Under the pieces are notes generated by a model. The model ran no database searches, had not been told where the DNA came from, and saw only the letters and a list, made by a program, of their open reading frames with translations. Positions 32,043-42,339 of a stretch of 64,000 bases of DNA are shown piece by piece. The stretch spans positions 294,888 to 358,887 of the forward strand of contig NZ_JAMTCD010000002.1 of the NCBI RefSeq assembly GCF_025370255.1. Direction: 5' to 3'. The number at the start of each line of letters is the position of its first letter. The first letter of the stretch is position 1. Both the position numbers and the translations under genes were made by a program. Source of the DNA: Shewanella holmiensis. Lineage in GTDB: Bacteria; Pseudomonadota; Gammaproteobacteria; Enterobacterales; Shewanellaceae.

Positions 32043-32618
32043 TTAAGGCAGCTGAAGAAATCGACAAATTTTATCAAGCTGTTGCTCGTATCCCACAAAA
32101 CTGTGGTCGCCATTAGGTTCGAGATGTAATTCACAGCAATGATACTTGTGCAAAGCCTGACGATAATCTAACACTTCGTCACCAGTTTGCAACAAAACCA
32201 AGAATCTATCGGGATGGCGAATGACATTTGTGTCATATTCAGCCACAGCAATACGATCTTCATCTACGACCTGATAATGTTCACCAGTGTAGGGATTATA
32301 TTGGTCGCCCAAAAACTCTTCAAATAAATCATACGGTTTTACTGCAGGATTCACTAAAACAGCTTTGCCACCGTATTTTTCGGCTAAAAAACTTGCAAAA
32401 TAACCGCCTAATGACGAGCCAATAAATCTTACAGGCTCACCCTCGGCAACGGCGCGTTCGGTTAATGCGGTTAATAATGCCATTGCATCATGGATTGATG
32501 TTGGTACTTGGGGCTGATGAAACGTTAAATTGGGATAATGTTGCTGGATGTACTGCGCCGTTTGTACCGCTTTATCTGATTGATTAGAGCTATTAAATCC
32601 ATGTATATAAAGCAGCAT
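32043..32618 (-). CDS. yqiA: YqiA-type esterase (alpha/beta hydrolase)
   Basis: A 191-residue alpha/beta hydrolase matching E. coli YqiA in length (193) and position between cpdA and parE. The opening LLYIHGFNSS is the family's oxyanion region, and the nucleophile elbow is IGSSLGGYFASFLA with Ser near residue 68. The catalytic Asp is probably in LLQTGDEVLDYR and the His in NGDHSFVGYE. E. coli YqiA hydrolyses palmitoyl-CoA and p-nitrophenyl esters in vitro; the natural substrate is unclear. Confidence 0.92.
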   Translation of the reverse strand: MLLYIHGFNSSNQSDKAVQTAQYIQQHYPNLTFHQPQVPTSIHDAMALLTALTERAVAEGEPVRFIGSSLGGYFASFLAEKYGGKAVLVNPAVKPYDLFEEFLGDQYNPYTGEHYQVVDEDRIAVAEYDTNVIRHPDRFLVLLQTGDEVLDYRQALHKYHCCELHLEPNGDHSFVGYEQQLDKICRFLQLP

Positions 32619-32689
32619 ATATCCTCACGCTACGGTTAAGAATCTTAACGCGTTTTCACAAGCTTTTTAAGTAAGTGTTTCGAGAGAAG

Positions 32690-33529
32690 TTAGTAGCCGC
32701 TGGCTTCATTGTCTGGGGTAAAATGATCACCTGCAACACGGTAAACTTCAGAACGAATGCTACCATCGCACAGCAACTCCAGCAAACGATAACCGGGTTG
32801 AACACCATCTAAAGCAAAATGATCTGATAAAGGCTTGAATTGAATACATGTGGAAGGTGTAGCCATTAACGCCACATCACCATGCGGCCCAGCATGCTGT
32901 TGGTTAACCTGCTGATGCACATGTCCCCACAATAAACCTTTTACTTGTGGATACTGACTGACACGTTCAACAAACTCTGAGCCATTTGCCATGCAATGCT
33001 GATCTAGCCAACCACATTGCATTAATATCGGATTATGGTGCATCACCAATAACACATGTTTATCAGGCTCAGCGTTAATAGCTGCATCAATCAAAAGAAA
33101 CTGCTGCTCGTCCATGAAACCACCTGGTTTACCACGAACGGTAGAGTCCAACATCAAAATTTGCCAGTTACCAGCGAGAATGCGTTGTTGCCCAAACACA
33201 TCTTTACCCTGCATATGTAACGCCATCATACGCGGGTCATCATGATTACCTGGCAGGTAATGACAAGGCAAATTCACACTGGCAATTTGGCTAACGAAAT
33301 TATGGTAAGACGTGGCAGAATAATCCTGGCTGATATCACCAGAAGCAATCAGTAAATCGGCTTGTTCTGGAGAGTTTACGAAGGTATCAAGTACCGCTTG
33401 CAGACTCTTTGCAGTATTCACACCCAGAAGTTGAGATTCAGGATCAGCAAAAAGGTGCGGATCCGTAATTTGGATCAATCGCACCGATTGGTTGTCTTCA
33501 AAAGTGTAATTAACAGCTGACTTCAGCAC
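32690..33529 (-). CDS. cpdA: 3',5'-cyclic AMP phosphodiesterase
   Basis: CpdA hydrolyses cAMP to AMP and so limits CRP activity. The 279-residue length is typical. The metallophosphoesterase metal motifs are in order: ITDPHLFAD near 20, IASGDISQD near 62, LPGNHDD near 94, VMHHNPI near 163, and LLWGHVHQQ near 200. An iron/manganese dinuclear centre is expected. It lies 71 bp from yqiA and 32 bp from yqiB in the conserved operon. A consensus CRP site elsewhere in this window (near 23,020) shows that cAMP signalling is used locally. Confidence 0.94.
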   Translation of the reverse strand: MLKSAVNYTFEDNQSVRLIQITDPHLFADPESQLLGVNTAKSLQAVLDTFVNSPEQADLLIASGDISQDYSATSYHNFVSQIASVNLPCHYLPGNHDDPRMMALHMQGKDVFGQQRILAGNWQILMLDSTVRGKPGGFMDEQQFLLIDAAINAEPDKHVLLVMHHNPILMQCGWLDQHCMANGSEFVERVSQYPQVKGLLWGHVHQQVNQQHAGPHGDVALMATPSTCIQFKPLSDHFALDGVQPGYRLLELLCDGSIRSEVYRVAGDHFTPDNEASGY

Positions 33530-33561
33530 TTACTATTCCCAAAATCTATTATTTCAAGTTA

Positions 33562-33996
33562 TTACGACGGCACAATACTGTGGCATCCAATTTTTAATAA
33601 CTCTTCCAAAAATGCATTCACCTGAAATTTCTCGTCTGCCTGATGCATATGTATATTGGGATAATCATATACTGGTTTAAAACTAAAAATCTGTTGGCTA
33701 GTTAACACTTCTGCTAATTGGGCATCATGATAAACCCGAACCACAACTTTAGGCGATGATACAAATAAGCTATGGGGTAGCCTGCGTGATATTTCAATTA
33801 ACTGGGTATATTTGGTATTTTCCAGCAATGTAACCGCTAAAGATCCGAACTCACCTTCAATGGTCCATAGGCTGTCATGCTCAGATTCATCCGGTAACCA
33901 CTTTAAAATCAGCGCATAGTTACGCCCACATAAGGCTAAAAAAGCGCTTACGTTAGGTTGGTATTTATTTTTTTCTAGCTGATTTAACCTAGTCAC
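33562..33996 (-). CDS. yqiB: YqiB family protein (DUF1249)
   Basis: A 144-residue soluble protein with the DUF1249 pattern: ICxxN-like LALCGRNYALILKWLP near the N-terminus, then RLPHSLFVSSPKVVVRVYHDAQLAEVLT (in part: VVVRVYHDAQLAEV), and a C-terminal YPNIHMHQADEKFQVNAFL. The function is unknown. Position between cpdA and nudF matches E. coli yqiB. The start is GTG 33996, since no ATG is near and the conserved region begins soon after. Confidence 0.88.
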   Translation of the reverse strand: MTRLNQLEKNKYQPNVSAFLALCGRNYALILKWLPDESEHDSLWTIEGEFGSLAVTLLENTKYTQLIEISRRLPHSLFVSSPKVVVRVYHDAQLAEVLTSQQIFSFKPVYDYPNIHMHQADEKFQVNAFLEELLKIGCHSIVPS

Positions 33997-34041
33997 CTGA
34001 TTAACCGCGCTCTCTGTTTGTTATCAACAACATAAAATATT

Positions 34042-34668
34042 TTAGTTTTCTGACTGATATTGCTGATAATTCAACATCAACCATTGGATCCCAAGTACCG
34101 TTGATGCGTTATCAATTCGTCCCGACTGTACCCATTCATAGGCTTGAGCACGGCTAACAACATGCACTTTAATGTCTTCATCTTCACTATCTAAGCCATG
34201 TAAACCTTTAGCTTGGCTGGCATCAACCCGACCAAGATATAAATAAAATCGCTCACTGGTGCCACCGGGGCTCACTAAATAACTATTGATATAGTCAATA
34301 TGACTGGCGATAAGGCCAGCCTCTTCAAAGAGCTCCCGACTTGCTACTTGCTCTGGGCTCTCGCCGGGCTCGATCATACCTGCCACAAGCTCAAGAAGCC
34401 AGATTGATTTAGTCGTTGCTAATGCTGGTACGCGCAATTGTTCAATTAATACGACCTTGTCCAAAATAGGATCATAGGGCAACACCACGACGGCATGGCC
34501 GCGTTCAAATACTTCACGGGTGATTTCTCCACTCCAGCCACCGGCAAACAATCGATGTTTGAAGCGATACTCATCTAATCGAAAAAAACCTTTATAAAGA
34601 ACACGTTTTGACAATAATTCAAAATCATCATCAGCGGTAAAACCTTCTGTCGTTTTATTATCTTTCAT
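34042..34668 (-). CDS. nudF: ADP-ribose diphosphatase (Nudix hydrolase)
   Basis: NudF splits ADP-ribose and related sugar nucleotides. From ATG 34668 the protein is 208 residues, matching E. coli NudF (209). The frame extends 11 codons upstream without good support. The Nudix box GMIEPGESPEQVASRELFEEAGL (shown in part: GMIEPGESPE, then RELFEEAGL) has the RExxxEE metal-binding residues. It is the first gene of the nudF-yqiB-cpdA-yqiA-parE-parC transcript and is divergent from tolC, the same layout as E. coli. Confidence 0.94.
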   Translation of the reverse strand: MKDNKTTEGFTADDDFELLSKRVLYKGFFRLDEYRFKHRLFAGGWSGEITREVFERGHAVVVLPYDPILDKVVLIEQLRVPALATTKSIWLLELVAGMIEPGESPEQVASRELFEEAGLIASHIDYINSYLVSPGGTSERFYLYLGRVDASQAKGLHGLDSEDEDIKVHVVSRAQAYEWVQSGRIDNASTVLGIQWLMLNYQQYQSEN

Positions 34669-35179
34669 GGGTATTCCGGCGTTATGTCGGCTAAATGCCA
34701 AGTGAAAAGTGCAACTTACATAAATGGTAATAGCATATCGTTATAGCGCTAACTCTAGCGTGAAATAAAATCTGTTACACTTCAAAGTTGACTTACTATG
34801 AGAAGTTTTTAATATTCAATATTCTAACAAGTAAAATTTTACTTCTAATGAGTAACCCCTTACTCTGACAACTATAAGACAACATCGCTCAGAAGCGGAA
34901 TCACTTTTGAACTGACAATGTTGCAATAGAGTAAGTGATGTAACATCTGACTATAGAGTTAGTAAATGTTTATACTATTAACTAGATAGTTAACAACTAA
35001 ATTATTTATGCTTGGTAAAAAGGTGTTTTACACTAGCAATCCAGCATAGTGCTAGTCGCTTTTATGTAGGTAGTTTCTCTTCATTGAGCGCTTTTATCAA
35101 ACTAGCCACAAACTAAAACCTTAAAAAAGTTTGTTATTTCTATAACCAAATACATAAGCATTGTCTAGAAGGGCAGAAA
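34669..35179. promoter_or_regulatory. nudF-tolC divergent intergenic region
   Basis: About 510 bp of AT-rich DNA without a supported gene. It must hold the divergent promoters of the nudF operon and tolC. I see no strong palindrome or riboswitch-like structure. Confidence 0.4.
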
Positions 35180-36487
35180 ATGAAATTCAAAATGGGTTCT
35201 TTATACGCAGCGTTATCGTTTGCAGTGATTGCACCGACAGTACAAGCTGACGATTTAATGCAAATATACCAACAAGCGCTGACAAGCGATCCAGTCGTAT
35301 TACAAGCTCAAGCACAACGTGATGCCTTATACGAAAGGATTGAAGAAAATCGTGCTCCATTATTACCAACCATTAGTGCAACCGTGGGTTACGCTAAAGC
35401 ATGGAACAAGTATGATGGTCAAGAGACTATTAAGCCTGAAGGCTTTACTGGTGGAGTGAAGTTAAGCCAGTTAATTTACGATCACAGTGCTTGGGTTGGT
35501 TTAGACCTAGCAGAAATGGCAGCATCTCAAGCGGATGCCGCTTATGCAACGTCATTACAAACGCTAATTACTCGTGTCACTAAAGCTTATTTTGATGTAT
35601 TAACGGCTAAAGACACCTTTGAATTCCAAGGTGCTGAAAAAGCAGCAATTGAGCGCCAACTTGAACAAACAAAACAACGTTTCGCTGTCGGTTTAACCGC
35701 CATTACTGACGTACACGAAGCACAAGCACAATATGACCTAGCGTCTGCACAAGAAATTTTAGCTGAAAATAATCTTGCGAACAGCTATGAAGCGCTGCGT
35801 GAAATTACCGGCATCGATCATAAATCGCTAAACATTTTAGACACTAACCGCTTTTCTGCTGGCGCTCCTGCTCCAGAAAAATCAACCGACTGGTTAAAAA
35901 TGGCAGAAACGAGCAATCTAGCGTTATTAGCTCAACGCATTGGTAAAGATATCGCAAGTGAAACGATCAAACTTTATAACGCTGGCCATATGCCTTCATT
36001 AAGTTTAGATGCAGGTTACACCAAAGGTTTTGACCAAAGCCCAACAGAAGACTTTGATAACAGTAACATTGGTATCACTTTACGCGTGCCAATCTTTGAA
36101 GGCTTTAAAGTGTCTTCGCAAGTAAAACAAGCGCAATTCCAATATGTCGAAGCAAGTGAAAAACTTGAACAAACTCATCGTGGTGTTGTAAAAGATGTGC
36201 GTAATAACTTCAATAACGTATCGGCTTCTATCAGTTCTATCAGAGCTTATGAGCAATCTGTGGTGTCTTCAGAAAGTGCTTTAAAAGCGACTCAAGCAGG
36301 TTTTGAAGTAGGTACCCGTACTATCGTTGACGTATTAAACCGTACTCGTGACTTGTACGATTCAAAGCGTAAATTATCAGATGCACGATATGGTTATATC
36401 AATTCAATTGTGGCACTAAAACAAGCTGCCGGTACATTGAATGAAGATGATGTTATTGCCATCAACAATGGCCTAATGCCTCAATAG
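35180..36487 (+). CDS. tolC: Outer-membrane efflux channel TolC
   Basis: TolC forms the trimeric outer-membrane channel used by RND/MFP drug efflux pumps and type I secretion. The 435-residue protein has a signal peptide (about 1-23, ending VQADD). Two repeated halves of coiled-coil helices and beta strands follow. Family motifs include LMQIYQQAL at the mature N-terminus, GGVKLSQLIYDHSAW, and LRVPIFEGFKVSSQVKQA in the second half, ending with RTIVDVLNRTRDLYDSKRKL (in part). Its position divergent from nudF supports orthology to E. coli tolC. A terminator follows. Confidence 0.95.
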   Translation: MKFKMGSLYAALSFAVIAPTVQADDLMQIYQQALTSDPVVLQAQAQRDALYERIEENRAPLLPTISATVGYAKAWNKYDGQETIKPEGFTGGVKLSQLIYDHSAWVGLDLAEMAASQADAAYATSLQTLITRVTKAYFDVLTAKDTFEFQGAEKAAIERQLEQTKQRFAVGLTAITDVHEAQAQYDLASAQEILAENNLANSYEALREITGIDHKSLNILDTNRFSAGAPAPEKSTDWLKMAETSNLALLAQRIGKDIASETIKLYNAGHMPSLSLDAGYTKGFDQSPTEDFDNSNIGITLRVPIFEGFKVSSQVKQAQFQYVEASEKLEQTHRGVVKDVRNNFNNVSASISSIRAYEQSVVSSESALKATQAGFEVGTRTIVDVLNRTRDLYDSKRKLSDARYGYINSIVALKQAAGTLNEDDVIAINNGLMPQ

Positions 36488-36507
36488 TGTTAAGTCGCTT
36501 GTAAATA

Positions 36508-36534
36508 AAAACGGCCTATTATGGCCGTTTTTTT
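36508..36534 (+). terminator. Rho-independent terminator after tolC
   Basis: AAAACGGCC/GGCCGTTTT stem (36508-36516 and 36523-36531) with a six-base loop and a T run. Confidence 0.9.
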
Positions 36535-36775
36535 ATGCATAGAAATCCCTGTTTCAGATTAACACTCACTTAATTGAATATGATTAAGCTTAGGGTCTGA
36601 TGTTTAAGGTTTGTTTTTTGCAGTGAATTGTTGACCATTTATGCAAGACAAAAGCCTTGTTGAGTGAGTTTTGCTTAGATGACTAAGCTGCACTCCACTC
36701 GTCGCGGTTAATTCGTCTTTATCTCGAAAAATACGCCGCCAGCAAAGACCTAGTCTTGTTCGAATTCAAGCCATT
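36535..36775. other. tolC-lysS intergenic region, no gene seen
   Basis: Convergent 3' region of about 240 bp between two terminators. No frame of note is present. The part at 36690-36775 is less AT-rich and may be an intergenic repeat, but I cannot identify it. Confidence 0.35.
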
Positions 36776-36810
36776 AAAAACCAGCCATTCTTTCGAAGAG
36801 GCTGGTTTTT
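36776..36810 (-). terminator. Rho-independent terminator after lysS
   Basis: Arms AAAAACCAGCC/GGCTGGTTTTT (36776-36786 and 36800-36810) with a 13-base loop; T-rich end in the minus direction. Confidence 0.85.
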
Positions 36811-36845
36811 AATGCAAATCGTTAAGCCAAAGGCTTAACCAACAA

Positions 36846-38348
36846 TTATGCTTGTGGGCGCATCGCTGGGAACAAGATCACGTCACGAATGGTATGAGTG
36901 TTAGTGAATAACATCACTAAGCGATCAATACCAATACCCTGACCCGCTGTTGGCGGTAAACCGTGCTCAAGCGCCGTAATGTAATCAGCATCATAGAACA
37001 TAGCTTCGTCATCACCGGCATCTTTTGCATCAACCTGTGCTTTAAAGCGGTTGTCTTGATCTTCAGCGTCATTTAACTCGCTGAAACCGTTGGCCACTTC
37101 ACGACCACCGATGAAAAACTCAAAACGGTCGGTGATAAAATCATTGTCATCATTACGACGCGCTAACGGAGAAATATCCGCAGGGTAGCCAGTAATGAAA
37201 GTAGGTTGCATCAACTTAGGCTCAGCTGTCTCACCAAAGATTTCTTCTAAAAGTTGACCACAAGTCCAGAATTTCTCTAACTTGATGCCTAAGCTCTTAG
37301 CTAAATCACGCATGAACTCAACGTCTTTAACTTGCTCGTAAGTCATTGCTTGAATGGTTGCATTATCAGGGTTGTGCAGCTGAATGGCTTCTAACATGCT
37401 TAAACGAGCATACTTACCACCAAACTCAACGGTTTCTTCTCCGTAAGGCATGCTAGTACTGCCTAATAAATCCTGGGCAATTGAGCCAAGCATTTCTTCG
37501 GTAAGATCCATTAAATCTTTGTAATCAGCGTAAGCCATATAGAATTCCATCATAGTGAATTCTGGGTTATGGCGTGGTGATAAACCTTCGTTACGGAAGT
37601 TACGGTTAATTTCGAACACACGCTCGAAACCACCTACAACTAGGCGCTTTAGATACAGTTCTGGCGCAATACGTAAGTACATGGCCATGTCTAATGCATT
37701 GTGATGAGTAATAAATGGACGTGCTGAAGCACCGCCAGGAATAACATGCATCATTGGGGTTTCAACTTCCATGAATTCTTTTTTGATCATGAAGTTACGA
37801 ATAGCAGAAACCACTTTAGAACGCATTACAAATGCATTGCGCGAGTCTTCGTTAACGATTAAGTCAACATAACGCTGACGATAACGCATTTCTTGGTCTG
37901 TTAAGCCGTGGAATTTCTCTGGTAAAGGACGCAATGCTTTGGTCAGCAATTGGTACTCTTCCATATTGACATAAAGGTCGCCCTTGCCAGATAAATGCAA
38001 CTGACCTTTAACACCAATAATGTCACCGATATCTAGGCCTTGATAACGTTCTTTTAAATCACCTTGAACAGACTTTTCTGCATAAGCTTGAATACGGCCA
38101 GATACGTCTTGGATCACTAAGAAAGGACCACGTTTAGCCATGATACGGCCAGCAATACTGGTTTGAAAACCTAATGCTTCTAACTCTTCCTTGGTGTTCT
38201 CACCATATTTAGCTTGTAACTCTGCGGCTTTATGGCTGCGTTCCCATGTGTTTGGGTGCGCGTTAGCTGGACAGTTAGTGCGGATATGCTCTAATTTAGC
38301 ACGACGCTCTGCAATCAGTTTGTTTTCATCTTGTACTTGTTCAGTCAT
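36846..38348 (-). CDS. lysS: Lysyl-tRNA synthetase (class II)
   Basis: LysS charges tRNA-Lys. The 500-residue length is normal (E. coli 505). An N-terminal OB-fold anticodon-binding domain (about 60-150, [18 protein letters not shown]) precedes the class II catalytic core. Motif 2 is [30 protein letters not shown] (in part: [18 protein letters not shown]), and motif 3 is [13 protein letters not shown] near the C-terminus. It lies 55 bp downstream of prfB, the standard prfB-lysS operon, and has its own AT-rich leader. Confidence 0.97.
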   Translation of the reverse strand: MTEQVQDENKLIAERRAKLEHIRTNCPANAHPNTWERSHKAAELQAKYGENTKEELEALGFQTSIAGRIMAKRGPFLVIQDVSGRIQAYAEKSVQGDLKERYQGLDIGDIIGVKGQLHLSGKGDLYVNMEEYQLLTKALRPLPEKFHGLTDQEMRYRQRYVDLIVNEDSRNAFVMRSKVVSAIRNFMIKKEFMEVETPMMHVIPGGASARPFITHHNALDMAMYLRIAPELYLKRLVVGGFERVFEINRNFRNEGLSPRHNPEFTMMEFYMAYADYKDLMDLTEEMLGSIAQDLLGSTSMPYGEETVEFGGKYARLSMLEAIQLHNPDNATIQAMTYEQVKDVEFMRDLAKSLGIKLEKFWTCGQLLEEIFGETAEPKLMQPTFITGYPADISPLARRNDDNDFITDRFEFFIGGREVANGFSELNDAEDQDNRFKAQVDAKDAGDDEAMFYDADYITALEHGLPPTAGQGIGIDRLVMLFTNTHTIRDVILFPAMRPQA

Positions 38349-38403
38349 GGTATATTCTCGTGTGTACTTGCGAGGGCAAGCCCTCGCGCGAATGTTAATT
38401 CGA

Positions 38404-39502
38404 TTAAAGTCCTGATTTTAGGCTGGCTTCGATAAATCTATCTAAATCGCCATCCAACACAGATTGAGTATTACGATTCTCAACCCCTGTTCGTAAATCT
38501 TTAATGCGCGAGTCATCTAAAACGTATGAACGAATTTGACTGCCCCAACCGATATCCGACTTGGCGTCTTCAGCGGCTTGCTTATCAGCATTTTGTTTAT
38601 ACATTTCCAACTCGTATAGCTTGGCTTTCAACTGCTTGAATGCCGAGTCACGGTTTTTATGCTGTGAGCGGTCATTCTGACACTGCACCACAGTATTGGT
38701 TGGAAGATGGGTAATACGTACCGCAGAATCCGTTTTGTTTACGTGCTGACCACCGGCACCAGATGCGCGGTAGGTGTCAATGCGTAAATCTGAAGGATTA
38801 ATTTCAATTTCAATGTCATCTTCGATTTCAGGATATACAAACACTGAGCAAAATGACGTGTGGCGTTTACCTGAAGAATCGAATGGCGATTTACGCACTA
38901 AACGATGCACACCCGTTTCAGTTCTCATCCATCCAAAAGCATACTCACCGGTAAATTTAATCGTTGCGCCTTTAATGCCTGCAACATCACCTGCGGTGAC
39001 CTCAATTAATTCAGGGCTAAAATCATGGGCTTCACCCCAACGCAAATACATGCGCAAGACCATATTGGCCCAATCCTGTGCTTCGGTTCCGCCTGAGCCT
39101 GATTGAATATCAAGATAACAGCTTGCTGCATCATTTTTGCCCGAAAACATGCGACGGAATTCTAAATCAGCAAGACGCGCCTCTAAGCTGGCGATTTCAT
39201 CGCTGGCATCGTTGAAGGTTTCTTCGTCATCTTCTTCAATGGCTAATTCCAATAAACCTTCTACATCTTCAAGGCCGCTGTCCATATCATCAATGGTCTT
39301 AACCACAGCTTCTAATGCTGAACGCTCTTTGCCTAAGGCTTGGGCGCGTTCAGGTTCGTTCCACACTTCAGAACTTTCTAACTCTCGGCTAACCTCTTCT
39401 AAACGCTCGCTTTTCGCAGCGTAGTCAAAGGTACCCCCTAAGAAGCTCTGTGCGCTCGGCCAGCTCCTTAATCTTGAATTTTACCGGATTAACTTCAAAC
39501 AT
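38404..39502 (-). CDS. prfB: Peptide chain release factor 2, with programmed +1 frameshift
   Basis: RF2 releases peptides at UAA and UGA. The frame starts at ATG 39502 ([17 protein letters not shown]) and reads 25 codons to CTT-TGA at 39430-39425. It then continues in the +1 frame from GAC 39426 ([11 protein letters not shown]). The shift site AGGGGGTACCTTTGAC has the internal Shine-Dalgarno AGGGGG and the CUU-UGA-C slip codons known from E. coli, so RF2 controls its own level. The joined product is 365 residues, equal to E. coli RF2. The tripeptide anticodon SPF appears in KSPFDSSG, and the catalytic GGQ in [13 protein letters not shown]. Annotation tools that ignore the shift would start at an internal ATG (39366). 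Confidence 0.97.
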
Positions 39503-39664
39503 GAATTTTCAACTTTAAAATAGCGGTTAACAAAAGGTATAACGGCGTATTTTACCCCAAGCTTGACACTAAACCTAGACCGAAATAGGCATAATTAACA
39601 ATCTATGCTGGAATAAATTTCACTCACCTACATCAAGACCAAAATCGCTGGCTATACTGTAATA

Positions 39665-40648
39665 ATGAACCAAGAGAAACCCACTTGTTGTTACCATGAA
39701 GATGAAGGGTTTTCTTGCCATGAAGTTGCTGAGCCATCAGGACTTTGTTACTGGCATGACCCCCGCATCATTAAGAATAAGCCTGACGATAAAGTCAGGC
39801 TTGAAGCATTCGCTCGTACTGGTGGAATGCTTCGTGGCATAAGCTTAAAGCGCGCTAACTTAAGTGGCATCGATTTAGTTAAACATCACTCTAAAACCGG
39901 GTTTGATATGACCCACGCTGAGCTTTATCGTGCCAATCTGCAAGGCGCACATATGTTTAATTTGAATCTCGAGCATGCCAGTTTAATGAAGGCTGACTTG
40001 CGAGATGCCAATGTACATTGCGCTAACTTGACCAATACCAATTTATTAGGCGTAAAGTGGAAAGGCACCAAAATTGAAAATATTTATACCGGCAAACAAA
40101 TCAAACAAGAACGCATGGCAAGAGAAGCCGACAAGCTTGGGGAGGTTGAAATAGCCTTAGACTATTATGAGCAGTCTGAAGAAATTTATCGTGATTTACG
40201 CAAAGCCGCTGATCGCGAGGGCTTGTTTGCTATGGCGGGGCACTTTATGCGTAAAGAGCTGATTATGCGACGCCACCAAATGCCGAAATGGTCATCCACT
40301 CGGATTATTTCTAAGTCTATTGATCTTTTCTGTGGATACGGAGAAGCCCCTTTAAGGGTCATAGGTTTTTCAATGGTGCTGATTTTCTTTTGCGCTCTGT
40401 GCTACTTTTTCACAGGACTCAGCTACAGCAATCAAATTCATCAATTCAACTTTTCAAATAACTTTGAACAGAACATTAATCTGCTACTCAATTGCATTTA
40501 CTATTCCGTGGTAACTTTTACCACCTTAGGTTATGGTGATTTCATCCCCATCGGCTACTCTAAAGCCGTTGCCGCAATTGAGGCCTTTACCGGCAGTTTT
40601 ACTATCGCATTATTCGTGGTGGTATTTGTCAAAAAAATGAACCGCTAA
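39665..40648 (+). CDS. Pentapeptide-repeat protein fused to a two-helix potassium channel
   Basis: A 327-residue protein of unusual architecture. Residues 1-35 hold a Cys/His-rich stretch (C8, C9, H11, C18, H19, C28, H31) that could bind zinc. Residues about 58-130 are pentapeptide repeats (GISLKRANLSGIDL, AELYRANLQGAHM, ASLMKADLRDANV, ANLTNTNLLG), a right-handed beta-helix. A charged helical segment follows (about 145-200). The C-terminus is a two-transmembrane ion-channel pore: helix about 232-252, pore filter TTLGYGD at 286-292, and helix about 305-323. TxGYGD is the potassium selectivity signature. The soluble half probably gates or localises the channel; no ligand is evident. It is monocistronic and convergent with a chemoreceptor gene. 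Confidence 0.88.
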   Translation: MNQEKPTCCYHEDEGFSCHEVAEPSGLCYWHDPRIIKNKPDDKVRLEAFARTGGMLRGISLKRANLSGIDLVKHHSKTGFDMTHAELYRANLQGAHMFNLNLEHASLMKADLRDANVHCANLTNTNLLGVKWKGTKIENIYTGKQIKQERMAREADKLGEVEIALDYYEQSEEIYRDLRKAADREGLFAMAGHFMRKELIMRRHQMPKWSSTRIISKSIDLFCGYGEAPLRVIGFSMVLIFFCALCYFFTGLSYSNQIHQFNFSNNFEQNINLLLNCIYYSVVTFTTLGYGDFIPIGYSKAVAAIEAFTGSFTIALFVVVFVKKMNR

Positions 40649-40658
40649 AAAGCGGTTC
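40631..40658 (-). terminator. Terminator of the chemoreceptor gene, lying within the channel gene's 3' end
   Basis: On the minus strand GAACCGCT-TTTT-AGCGGTTC (40658-40639) is followed by ATTTTTTT. The stem covers the stop codon of the plus-strand channel gene. On the plus strand there is no T run, so it acts mainly for the minus-strand gene. Confidence 0.75.
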
Positions 40659-40674
40659 AGGTTCATTTCACAGC

Positions 40675-42339
40675 TTAAATCTTAAACTGGTCGACCAACT
40701 TACTCAGATGATTACCTGAATTAGCGACGCTATTACTCATATCAGCAGCCTGACGGCTTGAGTCGAGTAACTGATTAACGATTTCTTGCACTGAGGTAAT
40801 GTTGCGATTGATTTCTTCGGTAACCGAGCTCTGCTCGGTTGCTGCGGTCGCGATTTGAGTACTCATGTCATTAATATTGGTAACCGAAGATGTTACCGCG
40901 CCTAAGCTTTCCGAAATCGCTTTAGAGGACTCTACCGAGCGAATACCACTTTTTTGGCTTTTATCCATGGCGTCAACCGCCTGCGAAACGGAACGATGTA
41001 ATTCAGTCAGCATCTCATTAATTTCAACAGTACTGGTTTGAGTTCGACTAGCCAAATTACGTACTTCATCAGCCACCACAGCAAAGCCTCGCCCTTGCTC
41101 ACCCGCCCTTGCCGCCTCAATGGCAGCATTTAATGCTAACAAATTGGTTTGTTCAGCAATACCGCCAATCACACTGAGTACTGAATTAATCTTCTTCGAC
41201 TGCTCACTTAGCGATTGAATATTGGTGGCCGCATCGTCGATTTGCATCATCAACTCTGAGACTTCAGACAATGAGTTATCAACACACTCTTGTGCTTGCA
41301 TGACATAGCCAGATGCCGTTTGGGTAGATTCTGCAACACGATTAGTATTTTGGGCGACATCATGTGCAGTTGCAGACATTTCAGTTATTGCGGTGACTAT
41401 TTGGTCAATTTCGCTGTTATGGCTATACAGCTGATCCGATATAGTTACCGTTTGTTCATTGATATTTTTAGCAGCATGTTTAACATCATTGGTGGCTACA
41501 GATACATCGCTAATGATATTTTGCAGCTTATCAACAAACACATTAAAAGCTAAGCCTAACTTGGCGATTTCATCTTTGCCTTTTACATCAAGACGCTTGG
41601 TTAAGTCACCTTCACCGCTGGCAATATCATTCAATGAATTGGCCATATTTTCGATGGGTTGCACCATCGCTTTCGCGGTAAACATGACCCCTACCGTAGT
41701 GAGTAGGCCTAAAGTTGATGTCAGAATAATAAACATCATTAAATTTTGATGCATTTGTTCGGTTTTAATTTGCTTAAAACTCGCCGTCACTTCATCAATA
41801 TCATCAATATAAGCACCAGAACCTAACATCAAATTGGTATTAGGGATCATTGCACCAAAGCCTAACTTCTCTGTTAGCCCTTGGGTATTGGGTTTTTGGT
41901 AAAAGTAAGTCACATGACCATCACCATGCTGGGCAGCATTCAACAGGCCAACGACAATTTTAGTGCCGTTGGGATCGGTCATATCCATTTTATTTTGACC
42001 TTCAATATCAGGTTGCACCGCATGAAAAACACTATTGCCATCGGTATCGTAAATAAAAAAATAACCTGCTGTACCAAAGCGTAAATCACGTAATGCTTGA
42101 TTCACATTACCAGCCTCACCTAAAGCGCGCTGATAACTGACCACTCCGACACCAATTTCAACCGCTTCTTTTAATTGCTTTTTACGCTCTAAAACCAACT
42201 CTTGTCTAAAGTCAGTGATATCTGCTTCTAATGAATCACTTTCGTTCACATAGAATAACACCAGAACCACACTTAAAATCAAAGTAAGAGGAACAAGAGA
42301 AAGGGCAAGCAGCTTATTACGCAGTGATAAATATTCCAT
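40675..42339 (-). CDS. Methyl-accepting chemotaxis protein with single-Cache-type sensor domain
   Basis: A 554-residue membrane chemoreceptor. The first transmembrane helix (about 9-29) is followed by a periplasmic sensor domain (about 30-195) of the sCache_2 type, with [18 protein letters not shown] and [12 protein letters not shown]. The second helix (about 200-222) leads to a HAMP domain (about 225-277). The cytoplasmic signalling hairpin has the invariant tip [32 protein letters not shown] (in part: [19 protein letters not shown]). The C-terminus lacks a CheR-docking pentapeptide. The ligand is unknown; sCache_2 sensors often bind small carboxylates. No chemotaxis genes adjoin it. Confidence 0.95.
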   Translation of the reverse strand: MEYLSLRNKLLALSLVPLTLILSVVLVLFYVNESDSLEADITDFRQELVLERKKQLKEAVEIGVGVVSYQRALGEAGNVNQALRDLRFGTAGYFFIYDTDGNSVFHAVQPDIEGQNKMDMTDPNGTKIVVGLLNAAQHGDGHVTYFYQKPNTQGLTEKLGFGAMIPNTNLMLGSGAYIDDIDEVTASFKQIKTEQMHQNLMMFIILTSTLGLLTTVGVMFTAKAMVQPIENMANSLNDIASGEGDLTKRLDVKGKDEIAKLGLAFNVFVDKLQNIISDVSVATNDVKHAAKNINEQTVTISDQLYSHNSEIDQIVTAITEMSATAHDVAQNTNRVAESTQTASGYVMQAQECVDNSLSEVSELMMQIDDAATNIQSLSEQSKKINSVLSVIGGIAEQTNLLALNAAIEAARAGEQGRGFAVVADEVRNLASRTQTSTVEINEMLTELHRSVSQAVDAMDKSQKSGIRSVESSKAISESLGAVTSSVTNINDMSTQIATAATEQSSVTEEINRNITSVQEIVNQLLDSSRQAADMSNSVANSGNHLSKLVDQFKI

